A DNA stretch of 64,000 bases, from positions 1 through 64,000 of the forward strand of contig JAPOPW010000025.1 of the NCBI GenBank assembly GCA_026712715.1, in the 5' to 3' direction. The notes under the pieces were generated by a model. The model was not told where the DNA came from. It ran no database searches and was given only the letters and a program-made list of their open reading frames with translations. Below are positions 53,289 to 62,902 of this stretch, one piece after another; the stretch's first letter is position 1; each line of letters opens with the position of its first letter. Position numbers and translations under genes: made by a program. The stretch is from Immundisolibacterales bacterium. Its GTDB lineage: Bacteria > Pseudomonadota > Gammaproteobacteria > HK1.

Positions 53289-54077
53289 TCAGCGGCCCTT
53301 GAATTCCGGGGTGCGCTTCTCGACGAAGGCGCGGGCGGCCTCCTTGTGGTCCTCGGTGAGGCCGGACCGGGTATGGCCCCACGCCTCGAGATCCATGCAG
53401 TCGGCGAGGGGCCGGCTCTCCGCCGCGTTGAGGTTGCGCTTCATGTAGCGAAGGGCGATGGAAGGACCGCCCGCGATGCGCTCCGCGGTCTTTTGCACCT
53501 CCGAGTCGAAGTCGTCGTCGGGGAACACCCGGTTGGCGATTCCGAGGGCGAGGGCCTCGTCCGCCCCCACCAGGTCCGACAGGTAGTAGAGCTCGCGCGC
53601 CTTCGCGGAGCCGACGAGCCGGGTCAGGAACCACGACCCACCGAAGTCCCCCGAATAGCCGACCCGGGCGAACGCGGTGACGAAGCGGGCGGAGGCGGCG
53701 GCAAGCCGGAGATCGCAGGAAAGGGCGATGGAGAGTCCGGCCCCCGCGGCCGCCCCGCGCACCGCCGCGACGGTCGGCTTCGGCGACTCGTGCAGGAGGC
53801 GCGCGATCTCCATCCGGTCGCGGAGCGACTGCGCCCGTTCCTCCAGGGTGCCGGCGAACTCCTCGTCGCGGGCCATCGCCTTGACGTCGCCGCCCGCGGA
53901 GAACGCGCGGCCCGCGCCGCCGACCACGATGCAGCCGACCGCGGCGTCGCGCGCGAGCCGCGGTATCGCTTCGAGCAGCCCGTCCATCATCTCGTCCGAA
54001 AGGGCGTTCAGGCTGTCCGGCCGGTTCAGGGTGAGGGTCGCGACGCCGTTCTCGCATCGCTCCAGCAGATCGCTCAT
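53289..54077 (-). CDS. Enoyl-CoA hydratase/isomerase family protein
   Basis: A 262-residue crotonase. RAFSAGGDVKAMA is the first oxyanion strand and GAAAGAGLSIALSCDLRLAA the second. The usual first catalytic Glu is not visible; GYSGDFGGSWFLTRLVG has an Asp near the second position, as in PaaG-like isomerases, so this may be an isomerase rather than a hydratase. It follows frmA by 231 bp. Confidence 0.85.
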   Translation of the reverse strand: MSDLLERCENGVATLTLNRPDSLNALSDEMMDGLLEAIPRLARDAAVGCIVVGGAGRAFSAGGDVKAMARDEEFAGTLEERAQSLRDRMEIARLLHESPKPTVAAVRGAAAGAGLSIALSCDLRLAAASARFVTAFARVGYSGDFGGSWFLTRLVGSAKARELYYLSDLVGADEALALGIANRVFPDDDFDSEVQKTAERIAGGPSIALRYMKRNLNAAESRPLADCMDLEAWGHTRSGLTEDHKEAARAFVEKRTPEFKGR

Positions 54078-54308
54078 CGTTGCTCCTGATTCACTCGTTC
54101 GCCAGCGCCGGAGGCGGTCCCGGCGCTCGGGCCCGCCGGTCGTGCCGGCCTGCGTGCCGCGTCGGTCCCCGACGCCTTGCCCCGGCCGCCGGATTGCGGC
54201 CTCTCGTCAATCGCCCGGCCTGCGCCGGGCAGCTCCGGGCGCATGGTCCGAACCCCGACGGTCTGTCCGGCTTCGGTCCTCACGCGACCGACCGTGCCGG
54301 CCGCGGTG

Positions 54309-55418
54309 TCAGAACGTCACCACGCTGCGGATCGACTCCCCGGCATGCATGAGATCGAAAGCCCGGTTGATGTCCTCGAGGGGCATGGTGTGGGTGATGA
54401 GATCGTCGATGTTGATCTTCCCCTCCATGTACCAGTCGACGATGCGGGGCACGTCCGTCCGCCCCCGTGCCCCCCCGAAGGCGGTCCCCCGCCACACCCG
54501 GCCGGTCACGAGCTGGAACGGTCGGGTCGCGATCTCCTGCCCGGCGCCCGCGACCCCGATGATGACGCTTTCGCCCCACCCCTTGTGGCAGCACTCGAGG
54601 GCCTGGCGCATCACGTCCACGTTGCCGATGCACTCGAAGGAATAGTCGGCCCCTCCGCCCGTCAGATCCACGAGGTGCGCGACGAGGTCTCCCTGCACCT
54701 CCTTCGGGTTCACGAAGTGGGTCATCCCGAACTTGCGTCCGATCTGCTCCTTGCCGGAATTGAGGTCGACGCCGACGATCATGTCCGCCCCGACGAGCCG
54801 AGCCCCCTGGATGACGTTGAGGCCGATCCCGCCGAGCCCGAACACCACCACGTTCGAGCCGGGCTCGACCTTCGCGGTGTTGATGACCGCGCCGATCCCG
54901 GTGGTCACCCCGCAGCCGATGTAGCAGACCTTGTCGAACGGAGCGTCCTCGCGGATCTTCGCGACCGCGATCTCGGGGAGCACCGTGTAGTTCGAGAACG
55001 TCGAGGTGCCCATGTAGTGGTAGATGGTCTCGCGTCCGAGCCGGAAGCGGCTGGTTCCGTCCGGCATCACCCCCTGGCCCTGGGTCACCCGGATGGCCTG
55101 GCAGAGGTTCGTCCGGCCGCTCGTGCAGTACTCGCACTCGCGGCACTCGGGCGTGTAGAGGGGGATGACGTGGTCGCCCGGCTTGACGCTCTTCACCCCT
55201 TCGCCGACGTCGACCACCACCCCGGCCCCCTCGTGGCCGAGGACGGCGGGGAACAGCCCTTCGGGGTCGGCCCCGGAAAGGGTGAACTCGTCGGTGTGGC
55301 AGATCCCGGTCGCGCGGACCTCCATCAGGACCTCGCCGGCCCCCGGGCCATCGAGCTGCAACGTTTCCAATGTCAGCGGGGCGCCCGCCTTGTGGGCGAC
55401 GGCGGCACGAGTTTCCAC
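54309..55418 (-). CDS. frmA: S-(hydroxymethyl)glutathione dehydrogenase / class III alcohol dehydrogenase
   Basis: A 369-residue zinc enzyme that oxidises the formaldehyde-glutathione adduct. The catalytic-zinc residues are in [14 protein letters not shown] and [13 protein letters not shown]; the structural-zinc cysteines in [16 protein letters not shown]; the NAD site in [21 protein letters not shown]. The GTG at 55418 is chosen for its perfect AGGAGG site, part of which overlaps the stop codon of the deformylase gene 2 bp upstream, so the two are tightly coupled. It acts on formaldehyde and possibly nitrosoglutathione. Confidence 0.94.
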   Translation of the reverse strand: METRAAVAHKAGAPLTLETLQLDGPGAGEVLMEVRATGICHTDEFTLSGADPEGLFPAVLGHEGAGVVVDVGEGVKSVKPGDHVIPLYTPECRECEYCTSGRTNLCQAIRVTQGQGVMPDGTSRFRLGRETIYHYMGTSTFSNYTVLPEIAVAKIREDAPFDKVCYIGCGVTTGIGAVINTAKVEPGSNVVVFGLGGIGLNVIQGARLVGADMIVGVDLNSGKEQIGRKFGMTHFVNPKEVQGDLVAHLVDLTGGGADYSFECIGNVDVMRQALECCHKGWGESVIIGVAGAGQEIATRPFQLVTGRVWRGTAFGGARGRTDVPRIVDWYMEGKINIDDLITHTMPLEDINRAFDLMHAGESIRSVVTF

Positions 55419-55420
55419 GG

Positions 55421-55960
55421 CTAACCTCCTTCCGCGATGTAGCGGTTGAACTCTTCGTTGAATGCGAACAGCTTGGGATCGGCGAGGCGATCGACGTAGA
55501 GCACGCCGTCGAGGTGATCGAGCTCGTGCTGGAACACGGTGGCGAGAAAGCCTTCCGCGACGACCGTCGCCGGTTTCGCCGATTCGTCGAGATAGTCCAC
55601 CTGAACCCGGCGCGGACGCTCGACGAATCCCCGCATCCCGGGAACCGAGAGGCAGCCCTCCCAATAGCCGGCCGGCGTCGGGTCGAGCACCGTCGTGCGA
55701 GGGTTGAACACGGTGAACGAGGTCCGCTCCGCGTCGAGGTCGCGCTCCGCGTCGCCCGGGTCGAACTCGATGATTGCGACGCGCACCGACTCGTGCACCT
55801 GGGGGGCGGCGAGCCCGACCCCGTCGTACTCCGCCATCGTCTCGCGCATGTCGTCCACCAGCCGCCGCGCCACATGCGACCGGATCTCGGAGCGGGTCAG
55901 CTCGCGGCAGGGCGCGCGCAGGACCGGGTGTCCGAGGCGGGCGACCTTGCGTATCGCCAT
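55421..55960 (-). CDS. def: Peptide deformylase
   Basis: A 179-residue metalloprotease that removes the N-formyl group from new proteins. The three motifs are intact: [16 protein letters not shown] and QHELDHLDG. The ATG at 55960 overlaps the stop of the SDR gene (ATGA). The usual partner fmt is absent; it lies in a catabolic operon, and may be a second deformylase or act on small formylated molecules. Confidence 0.94.
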   Translation of the reverse strand: MAIRKVARLGHPVLRAPCRELTRSEIRSHVARRLVDDMRETMAEYDGVGLAAPQVHESVRVAIIEFDPGDAERDLDAERTSFTVFNPRTTVLDPTPAGYWEGCLSVPGMRGFVERPRRVQVDYLDESAKPATVVAEGFLATVFQHELDHLDGVLYVDRLADPKLFAFNEEFNRYIAEGG

Positions 55961-56733
55961 CAGAACCGGGTGCGGTGCGAGGCCCCGCCATCGATGGTGA
56001 TGATGGTGCCGGTGGTGTTGGCGGAGAGGTCCGAGGCGAGGAACGCGACCATGTCGCCGATGTGCTCGGGCTGGCCGGCCGGGTAGTCCTGGCTTGCCAC
56101 CTCGCGCCAGCGCTCCGGGTCGCCGAGGTCGCGCTCGGCGGTCGTGCGCAACATGGTGACGAGGCGCTCGGTCTCGATCTGGCCCGGGTTGATCCCCACC
56201 ACCCGGATCCCGTCGATGGTGCTTCCCCCTCCGAGGGCCCGGGTGAACGCCATCAGGCTCGCGTTGCCGGCCGAGCCGGCGATGTAGCCCGCAATGGGGC
56301 GCTCGCCGGCCGCCCCGATGACGTTGATGATGACCCCCTTGCCGCGCGCCTTCATGTTCCGGTAGGCGGCCCGGCAGGTGTTCTGATAACCGAACACCTT
56401 GAGGTCCCACGCCTCGCGCCAGGTCTCCTCCCCCACCGACTGGAGGTCGCCGCCCGGAATCGCCCCCGCATTGTTGACGAGGATGTCGACGTCGCGGCAG
56501 GTCTCGATGAGGCCGCGGGCCGCATCCCCGTCCGAGAGGTCCACGGCATGAATCTCGACCCCGACGTTGAATCGGCCCCGAATCCGGTCGCGGGCGGACG
56601 CGAGATCCGCCTCCGTGCGCGCCGCGAGATGCACGTTGCACCCTTCGCGCGCGAGGCTCTCCGCCGCCGCGTAGCCGATGCCCTTCGATGCACCGGTGAT
56701 GAGCGCCGTGCGCCCCGCGATTCCGAGATCCAT
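55960..56733 (-). CDS. Short-chain dehydrogenase/reductase with altered catalytic motif
   Basis: A 257-residue [23 protein letters not shown] binds the nucleotide and [13 protein letters not shown] is the NNAG block. The active-site region reads [24 protein letters not shown]: Tyr is present, but Ser is replaced by Gly and the Lys four residues on is Ser. Either catalysis is unusual or the protein works in another way. [17 protein letters not shown] ends the chain normally. It overlaps def and follows the fatty-acid gene by 81 bp. Confidence 0.85.
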   Translation of the reverse strand: MDLGIAGRTALITGASKGIGYAAAESLAREGCNVHLAARTEADLASARDRIRGRFNVGVEIHAVDLSDGDAARGLIETCRDVDILVNNAGAIPGGDLQSVGEETWREAWDLKVFGYQNTCRAAYRNMKARGKGVIINVIGAAGERPIAGYIAGSAGNASLMAFTRALGGGSTIDGIRVVGINPGQIETERLVTMLRTTAERDLGDPERWREVASQDYPAGQPEHIGDMVAFLASDLSANTTGTIITIDGGASHRTRF

Positions 56734-56814
56734 CCGTCGAGTCCCCCTTGCTGACTGTCCGTTCCGACCTTCCGCCCTGGTCCGGCGGGCGCGCGGCGGG
56801 GCCGGCCCCCCGGG

Positions 56815-58896
56815 CTAGCGCGCGCCGATCCGTGCGCCTTCGCCCGCGACCCGCTCGAGGAGCGCGGCCGGACGCCACTCCTCGCCGTGCGCCGCTTCGA
56901 GCTCCTTCATTCTCGCCACGATCCGCTCGATCCCGACCTCGTCGGCGTGGAACATCGGCCCGCCCCGGTAGACCGGCCAGCCGTAGCCGTAGACCCACAC
57001 CACGTCGATGTCGCTCGCCCGGAGCGCGATCCCCTCGTCGAGGATCTTCGCCCCTTCGTTGATCATCGGGTAGACGAGGCGTTCGAAGATCTCGTCGCGT
57101 CCGATGTCGTCCCGGCGCCGGAGCTGGCGCTCCTCGGCGAACTTCCGGATGATGCCGTCGACGACCGGCGACGGCTTCGGAACCCGGCTTCCCGGCTCGT
57201 AGTCGTAGTAGCCGGCCCCGGTCTTCTGCCCGCGCCGGCCGGCCTCGCAGAGGCGCTCGCGGATCGTCGAACCGGTGGACGTCTCCGCGTTCCACCCGAG
57301 GTCGAGCCCCGCGAGATCGGCCATCGCGAACGGCCCCATCGGGAGCCCGAATTCGTAGAGCACCGCGTCGACCTCGTGCGCCGGCGCCCCCTCGAGGATG
57401 AGCCGGTTCGCCTCGCGCTGGCGGGCGAAGAGCATCCGGTTCCCGACGAAGCCGTGGCACACCCCGACCAGCACCGGCACCTTGCCGAGCCGGCGCGAGA
57501 GGGCCATCGCGGTCGCGACCGTCTCGTTGGCGCTCTTCTCGCCGCGGACCACCTCGACCAGGCGCATGATGTTGGCAGGGCTGAAGAAATGGGTGCCGAT
57601 GACGCTCTCCGGCCGAGCGGTGACGGCCGCGATCGCGTTCACGTCGAGGGCGCTCGTGTTGGTCGCGAGCACCGCGTGGCCGGGCGCGAGGGCATCGAGC
57701 CGGCGGAAGGTCTCCTGCTTGACCTCGAGCTCCTCGTACACCGCCTCGACCACGACGTCCGCCTCGCGGGCCGCTTCGAGGTCGAGGGTCCCGCTGATGA
57801 GGCCGAGGCGCTCCTCGACCTGCCCGGCGGTGATGCCGCCCCGCGCCGCGGTGTTCTCGTAGTTTCGGCGGATGGTGGCGAGACCGCGATCGAGCGCCTC
57901 GCGGCTCATCTCCACCATCGACACCGGGATGCCGGCGTTGGCGAAGCACATGGAGATCCCGCCGCCCATCGCCCCCCCGCCGACGACGACCGCCCGCTTG
58001 ACGTCGAGGGTGGCGGTGCCGCGGGGGATATCGGGGATCTTCGCCGCTTCGCGCTCGGAGAAGAAGAAGTACTGCTGGGCGCGGGCCTGCACCCCGCCCA
58101 TGAGCTGGCCGAAGATCTCCTGCTCGCGGTCCATCCCTTCGTCGAAGGGGAGCTCGACCGCCGCCTCGACGGTCCGGATGCACGCTTCGGGGGCCTCGAA
58201 GCCCCGCATCCGTCGCGCGCGCTTCTTGCGGAAGGCGTCGAAGAGGGCGGAATCGCCGCGCGCCGGGGCGACCTTGTCGTCGCGGTCCCGGATGCGCACG
58301 AGCGGGCGCCCCTCGGCCACCACGCGGCGCACGAAGGCGACGGCGCCTTCGGTGAGGTCGCCCTCGACGATCTCGTCGGCGAGGCCGTGGGCCAGGGCTT
58401 CGGGCGCGCCGATGGGGTTGCCGACGACGATCATCTCGAGAGCCTTCTCCGGCCCCACCACCCGCGGCAGGCGCTGGGTGCCGCCCGCGCCCGGGCACAG
58501 GCCGAGCTTGACCTCCGGCAGCCCGAACCGGGCGGAGGGGGCGGCGACCCGGAAGTGACACGCGAGGGCGGTCTCGAGCCCGCCCCCGAGCGCGGTGCCG
58601 TGGATCGCCGCGACCACCGGCTTCGGCGAGTCGTCGAGGACGTCGATCATCTCGAGGAAACCGGGGGGCTGGAGCGGCTTGCCGAACTCGGTGATGTCCG
58701 CCCCGGCGATGAACGTGCGGCCCGCGCAGGCGAGGACGACGGCGGTCACCGCCGGATCGCCGGCCGCCTCGCGCATCTTGTCGCAGAGTCCCTGGCGGAC
58801 GTGCCGGCTGAGGGCATTGACGGGGGGATTGTCGATGGTGATGACGGCGATGCCGTCACGTACATCGAGCTGAACGGAATCCGGTTTCGCGGCCAT
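56815..58896 (-). CDS. Bifunctional enoyl-CoA hydratase / 3-hydroxyacyl-CoA dehydrogenase (FadJ/peroxisomal type)
   Basis: A 693-residue enzyme carrying two steps of beta-oxidation. The N-terminal crotonase (about 1-190) has FIAGADITEFG, GTALGGGLETALACHFRVA and FGLPEVKLGLCPGAGGTQRLPR with both Glu residues. The dehydrogenase begins near 300 (AVVVGGGAMGGGISMCFANAG), has the catalytic His in ESVIGTHFFSPANIMRLVEVV, and a duplicated C-terminal domain (FVGNRMLFARQREANRLI; YPMINEGAKILDEGIA). This single-chain type works with various acyl-CoAs. It heads the minus-strand operon. Confidence 0.93.
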   Translation of the reverse strand: MAAKPDSVQLDVRDGIAVITIDNPPVNALSRHVRQGLCDKMREAAGDPAVTAVVLACAGRTFIAGADITEFGKPLQPPGFLEMIDVLDDSPKPVVAAIHGTALGGGLETALACHFRVAAPSARFGLPEVKLGLCPGAGGTQRLPRVVGPEKALEMIVVGNPIGAPEALAHGLADEIVEGDLTEGAVAFVRRVVAEGRPLVRIRDRDDKVAPARGDSALFDAFRKKRARRMRGFEAPEACIRTVEAAVELPFDEGMDREQEIFGQLMGGVQARAQQYFFFSEREAAKIPDIPRGTATLDVKRAVVVGGGAMGGGISMCFANAGIPVSMVEMSREALDRGLATIRRNYENTAARGGITAGQVEERLGLISGTLDLEAAREADVVVEAVYEELEVKQETFRRLDALAPGHAVLATNTSALDVNAIAAVTARPESVIGTHFFSPANIMRLVEVVRGEKSANETVATAMALSRRLGKVPVLVGVCHGFVGNRMLFARQREANRLILEGAPAHEVDAVLYEFGLPMGPFAMADLAGLDLGWNAETSTGSTIRERLCEAGRRGQKTGAGYYDYEPGSRVPKPSPVVDGIIRKFAEERQLRRRDDIGRDEIFERLVYPMINEGAKILDEGIALRASDIDVVWVYGYGWPVYRGGPMFHADEVGIERIVARMKELEAAHGEEWRPAALLERVAGEGARIGAR

Positions 58897-59137
58897 GGGG
58901 GCTCCCGTGCTGTACCGTCACTGGGCGGGAGCGCTCCCACCGACCCGTGATCGTATCACCGGGCGGACGGGCGGGGTCATTCCTCCCATCGAACCTGCCG
59001 AAGGAAGACGGCTCGAAGGTCGATCCCCCACGAACCGACGAGCGGTATACTGACGGCCGTCGTCCCGCGGAGCGGATGCTGCGATGACGCGAAGCACATA
59101 TCATTCCGGGCACGCTGGCCGCAACGAGCGAAGCCGC

Positions 59138-59374
59138 ATGCCTGCCGTCGCCTGTACCTTCGACACCCTCGCCGCCGCCAAGGAACTCGAGACGGCCGGC
59201 GTCGACCGCGAGCAGGCCGAAGCCATCGTGGCACTCCACGTCAGGAGCGGCGAACTGCTCGCGACGAAACGCGACCTCGAGCCTCTGGCCACCAAGGCGT
59301 TCGTGTTGCAGGTGGCGATCGGGATCGTGCTCGCCAACGCCTCGCTCACAGTCGCGCTCGTCAAGCTGCTCTGA
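59138..59374 (+). CDS. Small DUF1640/CCDC90-like membrane protein, copy 1
   Basis: A 78-residue protein. FDTLAAAKELETAGVDREQAEAIVALHV is a short helical region, LATKRDLEPLATK a link, and AIGIVLANASLTVALVKLL a single C-terminal membrane helix. It resembles the bacterial DUF1640 group related to the mitochondrial MCUR1/CCDC90 coiled coils, of unknown bacterial role. A TATACT -10-like sequence lies at 59046-59051. It is a diverged tandem copy of the next gene. Confidence 0.65.
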   Translation: MPAVACTFDTLAAAKELETAGVDREQAEAIVALHVRSGELLATKRDLEPLATKAFVLQVAIGIVLANASLTVALVKLL

Positions 59375-59575
59375 CCCCCTTTCCCCGAGCTGAGCCCCGG
59401 TTCGACGGGGAGAGTCGTGGCTCCGGACCCGGGAGCGACGACAGGGCGACTTCCCACGTCCCTCGAGCCATTTGCCGACACGTTCCGTCGCGCCCCGATG
59501 ACGACGCGGGCACGTTGCAACCCTACCCTTTCCGCAGTAGCCTTCAGCCGCACGGCAGGGAGCCGATTGAAACCC

Positions 59576-59854
59576 ATGCGCGATACGCTCTCCGCCCTTC
59601 GCGACCTCGAAGCCGCCGGTATCGATTCCATGCACGCCGAAGCCATCGTCGGAGTAGTTGCCAGGGCACACGAGGAGCTTGCGACGAAGGACGACCTCGC
59701 GGCCGCCGTGGCCGCGACGAAGGCCGACCTTGCGGCTCTCGAGGCGCGTATCGAAGCGCGCATCGAGGCGTGCATTGAGCGAGCAATGAATCGCAACCTG
59801 CTCGCCACGATCGCGGTCGGGGGCGTCGTCATCGCCGCCGTCAAGCTGCTCTGA
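59576..59854 (+). CDS. Small DUF1640/CCDC90-like membrane protein, copy 2
   Basis: A 92-residue protein with the same layout as copy 1: RDTLSALRDLEAAGIDSMHAEAIV, LATKDDLAAAVAATKADLAAL, a longer coiled coil (EARIEARIEACIERAMN) and the membrane helix LLATIAVGGVVIAAVKLL. The start at 59576 aligns with copy 1; the frame is open further upstream. The tandem arrangement implies duplication, with the coiled coil shortened in copy 1. Confidence 0.68.
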   Translation: MRDTLSALRDLEAAGIDSMHAEAIVGVVARAHEELATKDDLAAAVAATKADLAALEARIEARIEACIERAMNRNLLATIAVGGVVIAAVKLL

Positions 59855-59902
59855 CGCAAGTCCCGGGCCACCGGCCCGGGCGGGCGGAGACGGGTTCCAG
59901 GT

Positions 59903-60451
59903 TCAGGTAGCGCGGCGCTCCGACACGGAGAAGACCGGCTCGCCCCGCTCGTGGGCGAGGAGCCGCGCCTTGCGGTCGAGCCCGCCGCCGTAGCCGACGA
60001 GCCGGCCGTCCGCCCCGATGATCCGGTGGCAGGGGAGGACGATCGCGACGGGATTCGCGCCGTTCGCCGCGCCGACCGCGCGCGCCGCCCCCCGGGAAAG
60101 GCCCGCGCGCCGGGCGAGCTCGCCGTAGCTCCATGTCTCGCCGTAGGGGACTTCGGCGAGCGCCGCCCACACCCGCCGCCGGAACGCGGTTCCCTCCGGC
60201 TCCACCGCCATCTCGAACTCGCGAAGCTCGCCCGCGAAGTAGGCTTCGAGCTCCCCCACCTCGCGCGCGAGCCCGGCGTCGTCCCGCCGCCAGCCGGGCT
60301 CGGGCTCAGGCTCGGGCGGGCGCGCGCCGCCCGGCCGCGGGGCGTCGGGACGCAACGGATCGCGGTCCGGGATCGAGACATGGCGCACGGCCAGGTCGTC
60401 CTTCGCGACGAGGAGCCGTCCGATGGGCGACTCGTACCGGGTGTAGCGCAT
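59903..60451 (-). CDS. ogt: Methylated-DNA-protein cysteine S-methyltransferase
   Basis: A 182-residue suicide repair protein that takes methyl groups from O6-methylguanine. FRRRVWAALAEVPYGETWSYGELA is the helix-turn-helix with the Tyr and Arg finger region, AVGAANGANPVAIVLPCHRIIGADG has the acceptor Cys in PCHR, and GGLDRKARLLAHE ends the domain. A Pro/Glu/Gly insertion (about residues 35-55) enlarges the N-terminal domain. The ATG at 60451 has GGAG. Confidence 0.95.
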   Translation of the reverse strand: MRYTRYESPIGRLLVAKDDLAVRHVSIPDRDPLRPDAPRPGGARPPEPEPEPGWRRDDAGLAREVGELEAYFAGELREFEMAVEPEGTAFRRRVWAALAEVPYGETWSYGELARRAGLSRGAARAVGAANGANPVAIVLPCHRIIGADGRLVGYGGGLDRKARLLAHERGEPVFSVSERRAT

Positions 60452-60624
60452 CGTGGTTGCTCCTTCGACGCCTCCCCTCCGTCGCATGCCGTCGCCTCCG
60501 GTCCTGATTGCCGGCGCGAGCTCCCGCACCGTGTCCGGGCCGACTCCGGAGCCCGCCGGCCGCCGAATCCCGGCCGCCCGAGACACCACTCGCGCGCCGC
60601 CCGGCAGGACGCGAACGGCGGCGC

Positions 60625-61731
60625 TCAGGCGTTGCCGGCGCGGGCGGCGACCTCGTCCGCGATCGCGAGCGCCGCGGTGAGACCGGGCGATTCGATCCCG
60701 TAGAGGTTCACGAGGCCCGGGACTCCGTGCGTCTCGGCCCCCTGGACGACGAAGTCCGGCTGCGGCTCGTCCGGCCCGTGCAGCTTCGGCCGGATCCCGG
60801 AGTAGTCGGGCTGCAGGCTCCCGTCGCGAAGATCGGGGTAGAACGTGCGCACCGCGGCGTAGAAGCGCTCGGCGCGCTCCGGGTCCACCGAGTAGTCGAT
60901 CTCGTCCACCCATTCGAGGTCGGGACCGAAGCGGCACCGGCCGGCGAGGTCGAGGCCCACGTGCACTCCGAGCACCGACGGTCCGGGCATCGGATACACG
61001 AGGTGCGAGAAGGGCTGCGCTCCGGAGAGCGAGTAGTAGTTGCCCTTGGCGAGGTGCTGGGGCGGTATGGTCTCGGGAGGAACTCCGGCGAGCGAGCCGG
61101 CCACCTCCTGGGCAAAGAGACCGGCGCAGTTCACCGCGGTCCGGCAGGCGAGCTCCGTCGGCGACGCCCCCCCGACCCGGAGCACGATCCGGTCGTCGTG
61201 GACCTCCCCGCCCTCGACGGGGCTGCGAAAGGCGATCATCGCCCCCGCGTCGGCCGCGTCGCCCTCGAAGGCGTGCATGAGGCGGTGGCTGTCGACGATG
61301 CCCGTGGAGGGCGAGAAGAGCCCGGCGACCGCCCGCACCGCGGGCTCGAGCCGCTCGACCGCGTCCCGGCTGAGGCGACGCAGATCGTCCACCCCGTTCG
61401 CCGCCGCCCTCGCCTGGAGGGCGTGCAGGCGCGGCACCTCGCTCTCCTCGGTGGCGACGATCACCTTGCCGACGTTCGCGTACGGAACCCCGTGCTCCTC
61501 GCAGTAGCGGTAGAGGGCGCGGCGGCCGTCGACGCAGGCCCGGGCCTTGCGCGAGCCGGCGGGGGAGTAGATGCCGGCGTGCACGACCTCGCTGTTGCGC
61601 GAGCTCGTGTGGCTGCCGACGATCCCTTCCGCTTCGAGAACGATGACCTCGCGCCCGGCCATCGCGAGGCGGCGGGACACCGCGAGCCCGACCACCCCGG
61701 CCCCGATGACGACGCAATCGACCGATTCCAC
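60625..61731 (-). CDS. FAD-dependent oxidoreductase, L-2-hydroxyglutarate oxidase-like
   Basis: A 368-residue flavoprotein of the DAO/LhgO group. CVVIGAGVVGLAVSRRLAMAGREVIVLEAE binds FAD; SHTSSRNSEVVHAGIYSPAGS and GKVIVATEESE are family blocks, and PPQHLAKGNYYSLSG and VNLYGIESPGLTAALAIADEVA complete it. LhgO oxidises L-2-hydroxyglutarate to 2-oxoglutarate and passes electrons to quinone; other 2-hydroxy acids are possible. It is followed by DUF1445 and RraA-family genes on the same strand upstream, suggesting a shared catabolic role. Confidence 0.82.
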   Translation of the reverse strand: MESVDCVVIGAGVVGLAVSRRLAMAGREVIVLEAEGIVGSHTSSRNSEVVHAGIYSPAGSRKARACVDGRRALYRYCEEHGVPYANVGKVIVATEESEVPRLHALQARAAANGVDDLRRLSRDAVERLEPAVRAVAGLFSPSTGIVDSHRLMHAFEGDAADAGAMIAFRSPVEGGEVHDDRIVLRVGGASPTELACRTAVNCAGLFAQEVAGSLAGVPPETIPPQHLAKGNYYSLSGAQPFSHLVYPMPGPSVLGVHVGLDLAGRCRFGPDLEWVDEIDYSVDPERAERFYAAVRTFYPDLRDGSLQPDYSGIRPKLHGPDEPQPDFVVQGAETHGVPGLVNLYGIESPGLTAALAIADEVAARAGNA

Positions 61732-61882
61732 TTCGAGACGTCTCCTTGCGGGGTCCGGACCCGGGGCTCCGCGGGGCCGGCGGTCCCGGGACGTGGAAGG
61801 CGGACGGTGAAGGGGCCGGACCCGCCCCGCCGTCGCGCCCTTCGGTCCGTCCTGGCCCGGGCCGCTGGGCCGCCCGGCCGGC

Positions 61883-62725
61883 TCAGCCGACCCCGAGCGA
61901 GGCGTTGCGCACGTCCGTCACCAGCATGTGCGCGGGGGTGTGGGTAATCGCGATGGGCGGGCGCGCGGAGCGCACCGCCACCTGGGGGGTCACCCCGCAG
62001 GCCCAGAACACCGGCATCTCCCCGGGCGCGATGATCGGATCGTCGCCCTGCCAGGCCCGCCCGACGTCCTCGATCCCGATGCGCTCCGGCATCCCGAGAT
62101 GGATGGGCGCCCCGTGCACCCGCGGATAGCGGCTGGTGATCTGGACCGCCCGGATCGCGTTCGCCGGGGTGAACGGCCGCATCGACACGACCATCCGGCT
62201 GTGGAACCGCCCGGCCGGAGCGCACTCGATGTCGGTGAGGAACATGGGGCACACGCTGCCGTCCTCCCAGTGCCGGATCGGGAGGCCGGCATCGACCAGG
62301 GGCTCCTCGAAGGAGAACGAGCATCCGAGGGCGAAGGCGACGAAGTCATCCTGCCAGTGGTCGCCGATGCTGCGAACGTCGCCGTCCAGCTCGCCGTCGC
62401 GGAAGACCCGGTAGCTCGGAAGGTCCGTCCGCAGGTCGAGGTCCTCCCCGAGCTCCGGCAGGCGGGGATCGCCCGGCTCGGACATCGCGAGGAGCGGGCA
62501 CGGCTTCGGGTTGCGCTGGCAGAACCGGGCGAACTCCGCCGCGTAGTCGCCCGGCAGGATGGCGAGGTTGGCCTGGACGAAGCCCCTCGCGAGCGCCCCC
62601 GTGTGACCGCGGTACTCGCCCGCGCGGATGCGGCGCCGGACCTCGACGGGGTCCGCGGTGTTCCAGTCGAGGCCGAGGCCATGGGTCGTTTCGACGGGGG
62701 CGGCTGCGGCTGCGATCGCGCTCAT
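61883..62725 (-). CDS. DUF1445 putative hydro-lyase (D-glutamate cyclase-like)
   Basis: A 280-residue protein of the DUF1445/YcsI group, related to mammalian DGLUCY, which interconverts D-glutamate and 5-oxo-D-proline. VQANLAILPGDYAAEFARFCQRNPKPCPLL, FALGCSFSFEEPL, MVVSMRPF and VFWACGVTPQVAV are family signatures. The flanking RraA and LhgO-like genes are compatible with amino- or hydroxy-acid breakdown. The substrate is not established. Confidence 0.85.
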   Translation of the reverse strand: MSAIAAAAAPVETTHGLGLDWNTADPVEVRRRIRAGEYRGHTGALARGFVQANLAILPGDYAAEFARFCQRNPKPCPLLAMSEPGDPRLPELGEDLDLRTDLPSYRVFRDGELDGDVRSIGDHWQDDFVAFALGCSFSFEEPLVDAGLPIRHWEDGSVCPMFLTDIECAPAGRFHSRMVVSMRPFTPANAIRAVQITSRYPRVHGAPIHLGMPERIGIEDVGRAWQGDDPIIAPGEMPVFWACGVTPQVAVRSARPPIAITHTPAHMLVTDVRNASLGVG

Positions 62726-62902
62726 GGCGGCTCCTCTCCCGGTGCTCCGGGCACGGTGAACGGCAAGGCGGAAAGTCTATCGCGCGCGCCGCGCCGGCGC
62801 ACCGGCGCGCGCCCGCTCCGGAAGGAGGTCCCCTCTCCGGGAGGAGCTCCTGCCGGACCGCGGACCGAAGACGCCTCCCGTCCGCAGCCGGATCGAGTCG
62901 GA

